NCBI GenBank assembly: GCA_021848045.1
Contig: JAJZNC010000001.1
Location: forward strand, 1-45,056
DNA length: 45,056 nt
From: an archaeon
GTDB taxonomy: Archaea; Thermoproteota; Nitrososphaeria; Nitrososphaerales; Gagatemarchaeaceae
Reading direction: 5' to 3'
Shown: positions 1 to 8,363 of the stretch, one piece after another
Layout: each line of letters begins with the position of its first letter
Position numbering within the stretch: position 1 is the stretch's first letter
The notes under the pieces: generated by a model
Told to the model about the DNA's origin: nothing
Database searches by the model: none
The model's input: only the letters and a program-made list of their open reading frames with translations
Made by a program: the position numbers and the translations under genes

Positions 1-2766
1 CCTCGCGGCCGTCTGCGGCCCGACCCCATAGACCGCCTGGGCCACCACCGCCCTCCTGCCGTAGGAGAGGACGAGGTCTGCCGCCCGCCGTGCCTTTGCG
101 AGCTCCGACCTCTCCTCGTCGGTCGGCTGCGCCTCCCCCGTCCGCGAGAGCCTCCTCTTCAGGAGCGCCGCGACCTTCGTGGGGTCGAAGAAGCTCGGGG
201 TGAGCAGGCCGGAGCCGCATCCCTTGCAGGTGGGCTCCTCGGGGAGGTCGCCTATCGCAGCCCTCCCCTGGCTCTCGGCGCACTTCATGCACAGGAGCTC
301 GACCGGCGTCCCGTAGACGCTCAGGCGCATCTTCTCCGCGGTCGACCTCGCTAGCGAGTCGGGGGCGACGAGCTCGGGCACCTCCAGGTACCTGTAGAGG
401 ATGCTGTAGGCGATGGGGGTGGGGCGCTCGCCCGACTGGAAGGCCTCGACCCTGACGAGGCCGGAGGCGACGTTCGCGAGGAGCTCCTTCGCCCTGGCCA
501 TGTCGATCATGTCCCTCCCGGTCTCCTGTACGGCCTCCTCGAAGACCGGCGTGTTCTCGAACCTTGTCGGGAGGGAGCACAGGTTCGGGTGGGCGATGAA
601 CTGCCCGCGACGGAGCGCCCCGAACCTCTCCGCGATCTGCTTCACCCTCGTCGGGAATGGGAAGTTCCTCTGCGCGGCCACCGCGTAGGTCTCCTCGAAC
701 TCCTTCGGGGTCATCCCGAAGAGGTCCCTTCCCAGCCGCTCCAGGTCGAGCTCGGAGGCCTCCGTGGTCAGCTCGACGAGCAGGCGGTAGCCGTCCATGT
801 ACCAGAGCCTGATCAGGCCGCGCCTGGAGAGGACCTCCTCGAAGGTGTAGGCGAGCAGGCGGTTGACCTTCTCCCCGAAGCACGAGTGGACGACGAGGTA
901 CTTCTGCCAGCCCTCGAGGAGCACGAGTCGGTCGCAGGGAAGGGGCGCCCCTGTCTTCACGTGCTCCTCGATCTCCTCCGCGACCCTGGTCATCGCCGGC
1001 TCCGTGACGGGGAGCTCGGAGCAGAGCGCTGCCGCGGCCGCCTGGGGGGTGGAGCCCTCGAGGAGGGACGCGGTCCTACGCCTGAGCTCCCCCGTCTTCT
1101 GGGCCAGCGCGCAGGGGACGGGGAGCATCTCGCCGTCCCACCCGGGGACGGCCGCCAGGGGGTCTTCGACGGAGGTCACGTAGATCTTCCTGTCGTCCGC
1201 GATCTTCTCCATCTGCCAGATCCTCCCCTTGAGTATGAAGTGGAGGCCGACCTTGGCCTGGAGAATCACGAACTCCTCCCCGAGGATCCCCACGCCCTGG
1301 TTGTTGGCGACGTCGATCACGAAGTACCGCGTCTCGTCAGGGATCGTCGAGAGGTTCTGGAAGTAGTACTCCCTCGTCCCCCTGGTCCTGAAGATCCTGT
1401 CGCCGTCCCGCCTGAGCTTCCTGAGCTCGCAGAGGTAGGAGACCACCCTCCCCAGGGTCTGCGAGTCGAGTTCCCTGTACGGGTGGCACTGCCTGAGCTC
1501 GTCGAGGAGCGCCGCCGAGTCCACGGGCTCTTGCTCCATCGCGTAGCCCGCCACCTGGTGGGCGAGCACGTCGAGGCTCCTCTCGTAGGGCCGGGTCTCC
1601 TCCATCCTCCCGCGGAGGGCCTCGGAGACCGATGCCGCTGACTCGAGTATGTCGTCCGCCCCCACGGTGACGAGGACGCCCTTGGAGGCGCGCCGCAGGT
1701 CGTGCCCCGAACGCCCGACGCGCTGGATGAGCGAGGTCACCTGCCTGGGCGACATGTACTGGACTACGAGGTCGACCGCGCCGATGTCGATCCCGAGCTC
1801 CAGGGTCGATGTACAGACGAGCGCCTTGACCTCGCCCGACCTGAACGAGCCCTCCACCCTCTCGCGCTCCTCCCTTGGGAGGGACCCGTGGTGCACCCCG
1901 ACGTCCCCCCTGAGCCTGTTGAGCTTCTCCCCCAGCATCTCTGCCGTGGTCCTGCTGTTGACGAAGATGAGCGTGGACCTGTGGGAGGCGATCAGCTCGC
2001 TCATCCGGGCGAGCCTCGCCGCCAGGTCGACCGAGGTGAAAGCCTCCTTCGAGACGGCGCCGTGCTCGGTACTGGGGGTCGGGTACTCCACCAGGTAGCC
2101 CACCCGCTTGGGGGCGGGAGCCCTGACTATCGAGTGGGGCGCGCGGCCGAAGATGAACATCGCCGCCGTCTCGGGGCTCCCGATCGTGGCGGAGAGCGCC
2201 ACCGTCTGGAACCCTCCCGCGAGCCTGCGCAGGCGCTGGAGCCCGACCGTGAGCTGGACGCCCCTCTTGCTCTCCACCAGGTTGTGCAGCTCGTCTACCA
2301 CGACCGCCTTCACGTCGGCGAGGCTCTGGCGCATCCTCGCCCCGGGCAGCATCGCCTGGAGGGTCTCGGGGGTCGTGACCAGGACGTCGGGCGGGTCCCT
2401 CGACTGGCGCTGCCGCTGGGCCCGCGTGGTGTCGCCGTGCCTCACGTCGAGGGTGAGCCCGAGCCTCCCGCACCAGAACTGGAGCCTCCGGAGCATGTCG
2501 CGGTTGAGCGCCCGGAGCGGGGTGATGTAGAGCAGCGAGACCCCGTGCCTCGGCCCGCCCTCGACGAGCTTGCTCAGGAGAGGCAGGACGGCCGCCTCGG
2601 TCTTCCCGGACCCGGTCGGGGCGACGATCAGCACGTTCGAGCCGCTCGCCACAAGGGGGATGCCCTCCGCCTGAGGCGGCGTCGGCGTGGTCATCCCGCT
2701 CTCCTCGAGCAGCGCCCTCACCGGCTCCGCGAGCGACTCGAAGGCCCCCGACCCTGCCACCGGCAT
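1..2766 (-). CDS. lhr: Lhr-type superfamily 2 DEAD/DEAH helicase (3' end cut off by window)
   Basis: ATP-dependent nucleic-acid helicase of the large-helicase-related (Lhr) family, which acts in archaeal DNA repair and RNA processing. The minus frame is open from the ATG at 2766 to the left edge (922 codons, no stop), so the C-terminus is missing. Visible motifs are Walker A APTGSGKT (residues 49-56), DELH box (158-161), SAT (192-194) and motif VI QRVGRSGH (348-355), followed by the winged-helix and Lhr-core region. A Cys pair CMKC (826-829) and a second pair CKGC (847-850) form a probable zinc site near the C-terminus. The ATG overlaps the stop of the upstream DUF971 gene (ATGA), so the two are probably co-transcribed. 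Full Lhr proteins are about 850-950 residues, so little should be missing. The family assignment is firm; the subgroup is not. Confidence 0.95.
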   Translation of the reverse strand, partial: MPVAGSGAFESLAEPVRALLEESGMTTPTPPQAEGIPLVASGSNVLIVAPTGSGKTEAAVLPLLSKLVEGGPRHGVSLLYITPLRALNRDMLRRLQFWCGRLGLTLDVRHGDTTRAQRQRQSRDPPDVLVTTPETLQAMLPGARMRQSLADVKAVVVDELHNLVESKRGVQLTVGLQRLRRLAGGFQTVALSATIGSPETAAMFIFGRAPHSIVRAPAPKRVGYLVEYPTPSTEHGAVSKEAFTSVDLAARLARMSELIASHRSTLIFVNSRTTAEMLGEKLNRLRGDVGVHHGSLPREERERVEGSFRSGEVKALVCTSTLELGIDIGAVDLVVQYMSPRQVTSLIQRVGRSGHDLRRASKGVLVTVGADDILESAASVSEALRGRMEETRPYERSLDVLAHQVAGYAMEQEPVDSAALLDELRQCHPYRELDSQTLGRVVSYLCELRKLRRDGDRIFRTRGTREYYFQNLSTIPDETRYFVIDVANNQGVGILGEEFVILQAKVGLHFILKGRIWQMEKIADDRKIYVTSVEDPLAAVPGWDGEMLPVPCALAQKTGELRRRTASLLEGSTPQAAAAALCSELPVTEPAMTRVAEEIEEHVKTGAPLPCDRLVLLEGWQKYLVVHSCFGEKVNRLLAYTFEEVLSRRGLIRLWYMDGYRLLVELTTEASELDLERLGRDLFGMTPKEFEETYAVAAQRNFPFPTRVKQIAERFGALRRGQFIAHPNLCSLPTRFENTPVFEEAVQETGRDMIDMARAKELLANVASGLVRVEAFQSGERPTPIAYSILYRYLEVPELVAPDSLARSTAEKMRLSVYGTPVELLCMKCAESQGRAAIGDLPEEPTCKGCGSGLLTPSFFDPTKVAALLKRRLSRTGEAQPTDEERSELAKARRAADLVLSYGRRAVVAQAVYGVGPQTAAR

Positions 2767-3092
2767 CAACCTCTGGCCGCCAGGCAGGCGGCGCATTCGC
2801 ACGATGCTAGCAGGTAGTCGTAGGGGTAGATCCCGGTCGCGTGCCCGTCCGACCAGGAGAACGATATGGCGTACCTGCCGACCATGGCGTAGCGCCTCGC
2901 CGCGACCCCCTCGGGCGCGGCCACCGTCAGGCGTATCACCGGGCTGATGCCTATCGCGGGCGGCTCCCCCTGGCACATCGCGCAGGGGCAGGCCTCCCTG
3001 AGCGACCTGTTGTTGTGGGCGCTCTCGTGGCCGTCGCTCCAGACGATCTTCACTTCCCTCTCGCCGAGGGAGACCTTCTTCGGGACTGGCAA
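2766..3092 (-). CDS. DUF971 family protein (GBBH-like N-terminal domain)
   Basis: Small protein of 108 residues matching the DUF971 / gamma-butyrobetaine hydroxylase-like N-terminal fold. It has the typical pattern of a W-S-D-G-H element near residue 20, an early CPCAMC cysteine cluster, a second WSDGH repeat and a C-terminal CECAAC cluster. The family is linked to Fe-S and metal handling, but its reaction is not established. The start is TTG at 3092; the nearest in-frame upstream stop is only 12-15 bases away, so little freedom exists. Its stop overlaps the start of the Lhr helicase. The two Cys clusters could bind zinc or an Fe-S cluster; that is inference. Confidence 0.85.
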   Translation of the reverse strand: MPVPKKVSLGEREVKIVWSDGHESAHNNRSLREACPCAMCQGEPPAIGISPVIRLTVAAPEGVAARRYAMVGRYAISFSWSDGHATGIYPYDYLLASCECAACLAARG

Positions 3093-3229
3093 GAGGATGC
3101 CAATTCAGGACGGGCGCTCATTGATAAGGCTTGGCGACGCTCTTGGCTCGCGCCCGGCATCGCCTGGCGGGTGCGGGACGACGACCCCGCGTCGCCGGGC
3201 CCCCCAGCCCGAGCGTGGGGGGCTCAGAA

Positions 3230-3240
3230 ACGGTTATCTT
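3230..3240 (+). promoter_or_regulatory. TATA-like box of the PNPOx-like gene
   Basis: The sequence CGGTTATCTT lies about 30 bp before the TTG start at 3266 in otherwise GC-rich DNA. This spacing fits an archaeal promoter giving a leaderless mRNA. Confidence 0.6.
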
Positions 3241-3265
3241 GCACCGGTGGGCAGCAGCCGCCGAC

Positions 3266-3655
3266 TTGCCCAAGCTATCTGAGAAAGCGAAGAAGCTCCT
3301 CGAGGGAAAGAACTTCGCCTTCGTCGCTACCCTCAACAAGGACGGCACCCCGCAGCTCACACCCACCTGGGTGGACACCGACGGGGAGAACCTCTTGGTG
3401 AACACGGCCCTGGGAAGGCAAAAGGCCAAGAACGTGAAGAGGGACCCCAGGGTAACCGTGGGCGTCTTCGACATCGGGAACCCCTACGAGTACATCTCGG
3501 TCACAGGCAAGGTGGTAAGGAGCACCACGGGCAAGGCGGCCGACGAGCACATCGACAAGCTGGCGATGAAGTACCTGGGCAAGGCCAAGTACCCGTGGAG
3601 TAGCCCTCAAGAGAAGAGGGTCATCTTCACCATACGCCCTTCAAAGAGCGTCTAA
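3266..3655 (+). CDS. Pyridoxamine 5'-phosphate oxidase-like flavin/F420-binding protein
   Basis: Protein of 129 residues with the split-barrel PNPOx-like fold. It opens with a helix, then the strands FAFVATLNKDGTPQLTPTWV typical of F420- or FMN-dependent oxidoreductases of the PPOX class, and the later segment VTGKVV. The substrate is not predictable. The frame is open further upstream, but that part lacks family similarity. TTG 3266 sits 30 bp after a TATA-like box and starts exactly at the first helix (PKLSEKAKKLL), so I chose it. The family is confident; the cofactor (F420, FMN or heme) is open. Confidence 0.85.
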   Translation: MPKLSEKAKKLLEGKNFAFVATLNKDGTPQLTPTWVDTDGENLLVNTALGRQKAKNVKRDPRVTVGVFDIGNPYEYISVTGKVVRSTTGKAADEHIDKLAMKYLGKAKYPWSSPQEKRVIFTIRPSKSV

Positions 3656-3688
3656 CCGGCGCAAGACAGGCGAGAGAACCAGAAGCAC

Positions 3689-3796
3689 ATGCCATCATGC
3701 ATCTGCCAGGTGTGCAAGCACCTAAACACCGTATCGTGCGCGCAGTGCACCTGCTGCTCGTACAAGAAGGTGGCCTGCACCCAGAACGAAAAGTGA
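3689..3796 (+). CDS. Cys-rich microprotein, 35 residues
   Basis: Short ORF starting at ATG, 33 bases after the PNPOx-like stop. It holds eight cysteines in 35 residues (positions 4, 6, 9, 17, 20, 22, 23, 30) and ends in a charged tail. The third codon positions are almost all G or C, as in neighbouring real genes, which supports coding. It could be a small zinc- or copper-binding protein of metallothionein or zinc-knuckle type. I do not recognise a named family and see no clear Shine-Dalgarno site. It is probably read from the transcript of the upstream gene. Confidence 0.5.
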   Translation: MPSCICQVCKHLNTVSCAQCTCCSYKKVACTQNEK

Positions 3797-3814
3797 GCCT
3801 CCAGTAGGGCCATC

Positions 3815-3825
3815 GAGATATAACC
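3815..3825 (+). promoter_or_regulatory. TATA-like box of the hydroxyacid dehydrogenase gene
   Basis: GAGATATAACC is centred 30 bp before the ATG at 3850, fitting a leaderless archaeal transcript. Confidence 0.7.
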
Positions 3826-3849
3826 TCGCGGCCGGCTCCCGACCGCGAC

Positions 3850-4773
3850 ATGGGTATCACGCGGGTCGGGTTCATCGGGCTGGGGATCATGGGGAAGCCT
3901 ATGGCGCTCAACCTCCTGGAGGCGGGGTTCGCGCTCACGGTGTACAGCAGGAGCCGGGCTCCGGTCGACTCGCTGGTCGCTCGGGGCGCCACCGCAGCCC
4001 CCTCCCCCAGGGCAGTCGCCGAGGCCAGCGAGCTCGTCGTGACCATGGTGACAGACTCCCAGGCGGTCGAGGACGTCGTCCTGGGCACGCGCGGGATCGC
4101 TGAGGGCGCCCACGCGGGTCTGATCGTCGCGGACATGAGCACGATCTCCCCGAGCACGACTACGAGGGTCGCCGCCGCCCTCGCGGCCAGGGGGGTGAGC
4201 ATGCTCGACGCCCCCGTCAGCGGGGGAGAGACCGGGGCGAGAGAAGGGACCCTCACCATCATGGTGGGCGGCGACGCCCGCTTGTTCGAGGCGAGCCTCC
4301 CCGTGTTCAAGGCGATGGGGAGGAAGGTGGTCCACATGGGTGCGACGGGGTCGGGCCAGCTGGCTAAGCTCGCCAACCAGATACTCGTGGCCTGCAACAT
4401 GGCGGGGGTCTGCGAGTGCCTCAACTTCGCCGCGAGGGCTGGGCTCGACGCCGAGAAGCTGATCGACTCGCTATCGGCGGGGGCGGCCTCGTCCTGGAGC
4501 CTGACGAACCTGGGGCCGAAGGTCGCGAGGAGGGACTTCGCGCCGGGCTTCAAGATCAAGCTCCTCCAGAAGGACCTGGGCTACGTCCTCTCTTCCGCCG
4601 AGGAGGTCGACGCAGGGCTCCCAGCGACATCCCTCGTGCACGGGCTCTACGGGAGGCTCGTGGAGGAGGGGCTGGGGGAGCTCGGGACCCAGGCCCTGGT
4701 CCAGGCCGTCGAAGCGCTCTCGAGAGGAAGGGATGGCCAGGGCGGACCGAGAAGGGCCGCTCCGAGGGAGTAG
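3850..4773 (+). CDS. NAD(P)-dependent beta-hydroxyacid dehydrogenase (HIBADH/GarR family)
   Basis: Cytosolic oxidoreductase of 307 residues in the 3-hydroxyisobutyrate / 2-hydroxy-3-oxopropionate dehydrogenase family. The Rossmann motif G-x-G-x-x-G is at residues 10-15, the substrate loop APVSGG at 121-126, and the presumed catalytic lysine is K173 in GQLAKLANQ. Length is normal for the family (about 290-300). It reduces or oxidises a short beta-hydroxyacid such as tartronate semialdehyde or 3-hydroxyisobutyrate; which one cannot be read from the sequence. It stands alone with its own TATA box. The ATG start lies directly before the Rossmann strand. Confidence 0.9.
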   Translation: MGITRVGFIGLGIMGKPMALNLLEAGFALTVYSRSRAPVDSLVARGATAAPSPRAVAEASELVVTMVTDSQAVEDVVLGTRGIAEGAHAGLIVADMSTISPSTTTRVAAALAARGVSMLDAPVSGGETGAREGTLTIMVGGDARLFEASLPVFKAMGRKVVHMGATGSGQLAKLANQILVACNMAGVCECLNFAARAGLDAEKLIDSLSAGAASSWSLTNLGPKVARRDFAPGFKIKLLQKDLGYVLSSAEEVDAGLPATSLVHGLYGRLVEEGLGELGTQALVQAVEALSRGRDGQGGPRRAAPRE

Positions 4774-4891
4774 GCCGGAGGGCGAGGAGGGGGGACCTGT
4801 GCCGCCCCGGGGGCGCGGCCGAAAAATGCACCAAAGAATAACCGAGTCAGAACAACTTATATCATATGAATAATCCGCTCGCCGCCTTGGT

Positions 4892-4903
4892 GAAGCTTTT
4901 ACC
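4892..4903 (+). promoter_or_regulatory. TATA-like box of the methionine operon
   Basis: GAAGCTTTTACC is centred 30 bp before the TTG start at 4928. A second AT-rich stretch at 4850-4874 lies upstream and could be a regulator site or an alternative promoter. The 154-bp gap 4774-4927 holds nothing else I can name. Confidence 0.6.
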
Positions 4904-4927
4904 CTCCCACACCGGGGGCGCACCCGG

Positions 4928-5926
4928 TTGACAGAATTCCAGGTCTCGCTGACGGGTCTTCACGCGAGGAACGAGAAGACCATCCAAGCCACCCAGGACT
5001 GGGAGAGGAACAGGATAAACGAGGTCACGCTAAAGTCGTGCGTCGACGAGGACTGCGACGCGCTCGTCGGGCTCCAGAAGCGGTCGGGGGTCGAGTACGT
5101 GACCGACGGGCAGATCACCCTCGCCTGGCAGGACCTCTTCCGCCCGGTGAGCTCGGGGTTCGAGGGGCTCGAGCCAGGCCCCATGGTCAGGTGGTTCAAC
5201 ACGAACACGTTCTTCTACACCCCGGTCGTGAAGGGCGAGATCTCCAGCAACGGCAGGGCGCTCTCGAAGGCCGTCGAGCAGAGGTTCGCAGGCCAAGGGT
5301 CCTCCCTGAAGGTCATCCTGCCCGACCCCCTCACCTTCGCCGAGCTGGCAGAGGACAGGCACTACGGTAGCAAGGAGAAGCTCCTCTTCGCCTACGCCGA
5401 CGCGATCAGGCTCGAGCTGCAGAGGCTCTCCTCGCTGGGGGTGAAGTACGTCCAGTTCTCGGCGCCGAGCCTCGTCTACAGGCTGAAGCGGCGGGCGCTC
5501 TCGCGCTCAGACCTGAAGCAGGTGGGGGAGTCGGTCAGGGCTTCCCTGAAGGGGGTCAAGCTCAGGAGCGGCTACTACCCGTTCTTCGGGGACGCCTCCC
5601 CGTACCTGCCGGACCTCTTCGACGACATCCCGACCGACGACGTAGGGGTAGACCTGACCCAGACCGACGAGGCGTCGCTCCCCAAGACCTCGAAGGGGGT
5701 CATCGCGGGGATCGCGGACGCGAGGACGACCTACCTCGAGGACGCCGGCGCCCTCGCGGAGCGGCTCGAGGCGGTGGAGGAGAGGACCGGCGCCAAGACC
5801 ATCACGGTCGCTCCGTCGGCGGACCTGCGGTTCATACCAAGGGTGAGCGCTGACCAGAAGCTGGAGCTCCTCGCGAGGGTGCGCGCGAGGGTCGGGAGGT
5901 CGGCGAAAGGAGGCGCGCGGCGATGA
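4928..5926 (+). CDS. MetE N-terminal-domain-like protein
   Basis: Protein of 332 residues resembling the N-terminal barrel of cobalamin-independent methionine synthase (Meth_synt_1). It starts MTEFQVSLTG and has the early segment where MetE proteins carry the WxLQxxxG(LV)D pattern (here LVGLQKRSGVEYVTDG). It lacks the zinc-binding HxC and NPDCG motifs, so it is not expected to be catalytic alone. It is the first gene of a four-gene operon and overlaps the next gene (ATGA). It probably forms a two-part enzyme with it, as in the split methionine synthases of other archaea. The start is TTG, supported by the TATA box 30 bp before it. Confidence 0.8.
   Translation: MTEFQVSLTGLHARNEKTIQATQDWERNRINEVTLKSCVDEDCDALVGLQKRSGVEYVTDGQITLAWQDLFRPVSSGFEGLEPGPMVRWFNTNTFFYTPVVKGEISSNGRALSKAVEQRFAGQGSSLKVILPDPLTFAELAEDRHYGSKEKLLFAYADAIRLELQRLSSLGVKYVQFSAPSLVYRLKRRALSRSDLKQVGESVRASLKGVKLRSGYYPFFGDASPYLPDLFDDIPTDDVGVDLTQTDEASLPKTSKGVIAGIADARTTYLEDAGALAERLEAVEERTGAKTITVAPSADLRFIPRVSADQKLELLARVRARVGRSAKGGARR
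5906..5913 (+). promoter_or_regulatory. Shine-Dalgarno site for the MetE catalytic-domain gene
   Basis: AAAGGAGG lies nine bases before the ATG at 5923, inside the end of the preceding gene. It supports this start and translation from within the operon mRNA. Confidence 0.65.
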
Positions 5927-7116
5927 AGCCCTTCCCGACCCAGGAGATCGGCAGCCTCCCCAAGTTCGGCTGGCGGACCAAGCCTTTCAGGCTGATGGCT
6001 CTCACGGACGACGACCTCGCCTCGGCCAGGGAGTGGGGCGAGCGGCTTCAGGTGGAGGGGAGGGCAGACCTCTACAGGCTCCTCGCGAAGCGCTACTCGT
6101 TCACCGAGGAGGAGAAGAAGACCATCGTCGACTTCTCGCTCCTCTACGCGATACGGATGTGCGAGACGGCCGGCCAGGGCGTGGCAAAGGAGCCCGGGCT
6201 GGACCTCGTCTGGAGCGGCGAGCAGGCTAGGACTGAGATGTACGAGACCCCCGTCTCCAGCATCGGGGGCTTCGAGTTCGTCGGGAGGGTGAGGAGCTTC
6301 GACAACAAGTACTGGCGCATGGCCTCGATACGCGGGCCCCCCAAGTACAAGGAGAACTACCACGAGGAGGAGCTCGTGTTCACCCAGGCCCACACCGAGC
6401 GGGTGCCGAAGGTGCCGGTGACCGACGCCATCACCATCATGGCGTGGTCGGACAACAACTACTACACGGGGAGGTGGGCCGATAGGAAGGGGCTTTCGCC
6501 TGCGAAGAGGGGCTTCAGCGCGAGGCGGGAGTTCACCCTCGAGCTCGCCAAGATAATCAGGAGGGTCATCTCGGAGCTCATCGGGAAGGGCGTGAGGGAG
6601 GTCCAGATAGACATTCCCGCCGCGACCCAGTACCAGACCGAGGACGACATCAAGCTGGTGAGCGAGGCCTTCAACGAGACGACCAAGGGGCTCGGCGCCA
6701 CCTTCAGCGTCCACAGCTGCTTCCCGCCCAGCACGGGCTACGGGATCCTCTTCCCGCACCTCCTCGAGATGAAAAAGTGCGAGCGTTTCTCCCTCGAGTA
6801 CGGGAACCGGGACACGTTCGAGAGAGGGCTCGACCCCGGGTCGAGGGTCGGGTTCGAGGACCTCAAGCTCTTCAAGGAGTACGGGTACCAAAGGGAGCTG
6901 GGGGTGGGGGTCATCCACATCCACACGGACACCCTCCCCACCCTCGAGGTGGTAAGGGACCGGGTGCTCTACTCTGCGAAGGTGACCGGGCTCGCCCCCG
7001 AGAAGCTCTACGTCAACCCAGACTGCGGCCTCCGGACGAGGCGCCCTGAGATCGCGCAGAAGATGCTCGACCTCGTCGTCGGCGGCGCCGAGCTCGCGAG
7101 GCGCAGGTCTGGTTGA
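5923..7116 (+). CDS. MetE C-terminal-domain-like methionine synthase (catalytic subunit)
   Basis: Protein of 397 residues resembling the catalytic barrel of MetE. All zinc ligands known from MetE are present: H264 and C266 (VHSCF), E292 (SLEYGN) and C368 (NPDCGLRTR). It should transfer a methyl group to homocysteine. The homocysteine-binding Glu of the usual IDEPA motif is replaced by Ile (QIDIPAA), so amine binding must differ. The methyl donor may be a folate, a methyl-pterin or a methyl-corrinoid. Folate-independent core methionine synthases are known in archaea. It overlaps the genes on both sides by 4 bases. Confidence 0.85.
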   Translation: MKPFPTQEIGSLPKFGWRTKPFRLMALTDDDLASAREWGERLQVEGRADLYRLLAKRYSFTEEEKKTIVDFSLLYAIRMCETAGQGVAKEPGLDLVWSGEQARTEMYETPVSSIGGFEFVGRVRSFDNKYWRMASIRGPPKYKENYHEEELVFTQAHTERVPKVPVTDAITIMAWSDNNYYTGRWADRKGLSPAKRGFSARREFTLELAKIIRRVISELIGKGVREVQIDIPAATQYQTEDDIKLVSEAFNETTKGLGATFSVHSCFPPSTGYGILFPHLLEMKKCERFSLEYGNRDTFERGLDPGSRVGFEDLKLFKEYGYQRELGVGVIHIHTDTLPTLEVVRDRVLYSAKVTGLAPEKLYVNPDCGLRTRRPEIAQKMLDLVVGGAELARRRSG

Positions 7117-8363
7117 CGCCCAGGGTAACGACGATAGGCAGCTACCCGACATTCCCTCCAGCCGAGGACGTTGAGTACTACTACGCCATCTCCAGGCACG
7201 GGCTAGGGGACGAGGTCGTCGACCCGTACCTGTGGGCGATGGAGGAGGCACTCAAGGACTTCACCTCGGCGGGGGTCGACGTTCCCTCCACGGGGCAGGG
7301 GAGGGGGGACCTCTACTCGCTCTTCCTCGACCCGAAGTTCGTGAAGGGGATCGCGTGGCAGGGCGCGGACGCCTACGTCAACGAAAGGATAGAGCGGACG
7401 GGCTCGATCAGGCTCGCCGACGTCCTCCACGCGAGGAGAGTGCTCCCGTCGCACTACGACCTCAAGGAGCCGATCACCGACGCGTACACCCTCGCGCGCT
7501 TCGCCAAGATCAACACGGGGAGCTACGCCGACACGAGGGAGCTGGCGCGCGAGATAAACAGGAAGATCATCATCCCGGAGATCGAGGACCTCCAGGCCTC
7601 TAAGGCGGTCTCGTGGCTCCAGCTCGACTCGCCCACGATAGCGGCCGAGTCCTCGACCGCAGACTACGTCGCCGGCCTCTACGACGAGGTGGCATCGGCC
7701 GCGAAGCTACCCACCGTGGTCCACGTCTGCGGCGACGCTGTGAGGATCTTCTCCTCGCTGCTCACCAAGCTCAAGGTGGACACCATCTCGCTGGACTTTT
7801 ACCACTACCCGAAGCTCTTCGAGGAGGCCGGGAAGAAGAGCTACGACCAGAAGATAGGCCTGGGCTGCACTGACAGCCAGGGGATGAGGGTGGAGACGGT
7901 GGACGAGACCAGGCGCCTGATCGCCTTCGCGGAGGCAAAGCTTGGGGCAGACCGGATTGAGTTCGTCCACCCGCACTGCGGCCAGCGGAACCTCAATCGG
8001 GAGGTCGCCTACGAGAAGAACGTCGTCCTCACCCTCGCCAGGGACGGGGCGTTCTTCGGCGAGCCAGAGGAGGCGTCGGCCTCCCACCTCACCCCGAAGG
8101 AGTACGACCCTGGAGGCTACTTCCTGGTCTCGGTCAGCCGAGAGACGAAGGAGATAGTGGTCGCGTACTATGGGTACGACCACGTCGCGAAGAAGAGGTT
8201 CCGCTCAAAGTCGGCCGAGCGGCTCTTCCAGACGCTCAACGAGGAGGCGGACTCGCTCGGGCTCAGCAGGAGGCACCTCTCGTACCTCACGCTGGAGCTC
8301 GGGCGGGCCGAGGCGTCCATCGCCTCGGGGACCCCGTCCTACAGGCAGAAAGTGATAGAGTGA
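7113..8363 (+). CDS. Third MetE/UROD-fold methyltransferase-like protein with C-terminal extension
   Basis: Protein of 416 residues with a MetE/uroporphyrinogen-decarboxylase-type barrel. Zinc-type ligands remain: H204 and C206 (VHVCGD) and C289 (HPHCGQ). The Glu ligand position reads SLDF, an Asp. After about residue 330 a separate alpha/beta segment begins with YDPGGYFLV. It resembles, by eye, the DUF4346 domain found in pterin-methyltransferase-related proteins; this is tentative. The TTG start overlaps the preceding stop (TTGA). It may transfer methyl groups from a pterin or corrinoid into the methionine pathway, or be a second methionine synthase. Confidence 0.75.
   Translation: MTPRVTTIGSYPTFPPAEDVEYYYAISRHGLGDEVVDPYLWAMEEALKDFTSAGVDVPSTGQGRGDLYSLFLDPKFVKGIAWQGADAYVNERIERTGSIRLADVLHARRVLPSHYDLKEPITDAYTLARFAKINTGSYADTRELAREINRKIIIPEIEDLQASKAVSWLQLDSPTIAAESSTADYVAGLYDEVASAAKLPTVVHVCGDAVRIFSSLLTKLKVDTISLDFYHYPKLFEEAGKKSYDQKIGLGCTDSQGMRVETVDETRRLIAFAEAKLGADRIEFVHPHCGQRNLNREVAYEKNVVLTLARDGAFFGEPEEASASHLTPKEYDPGGYFLVSVSRETKEIVVAYYGYDHVAKKRFRSKSAERLFQTLNEEADSLGLSRRHLSYLTLELGRAEASIASGTPSYRQKVIE

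Noticed and set aside
589-1641. Long plus-strand open frame of 350 codons
   Set aside because: It is a shadow of the helicase gene on the minus strand; the translation is Glu/Arg/Pro-rich without any domain, as expected for antisense frames in GC-rich DNA.
4850-4874. Riboswitch or S-box-like leader before the methionine operon
   Set aside because: The region is AT-rich, but the transcript appears leaderless and no paired structure with a conserved core is visible.
5731-7251. Minus-strand open frame of 506 codons
   Set aside because: It lies antisense to the MetE-like genes, whose motifs and overlaps are clear; the antisense product is low-complexity.
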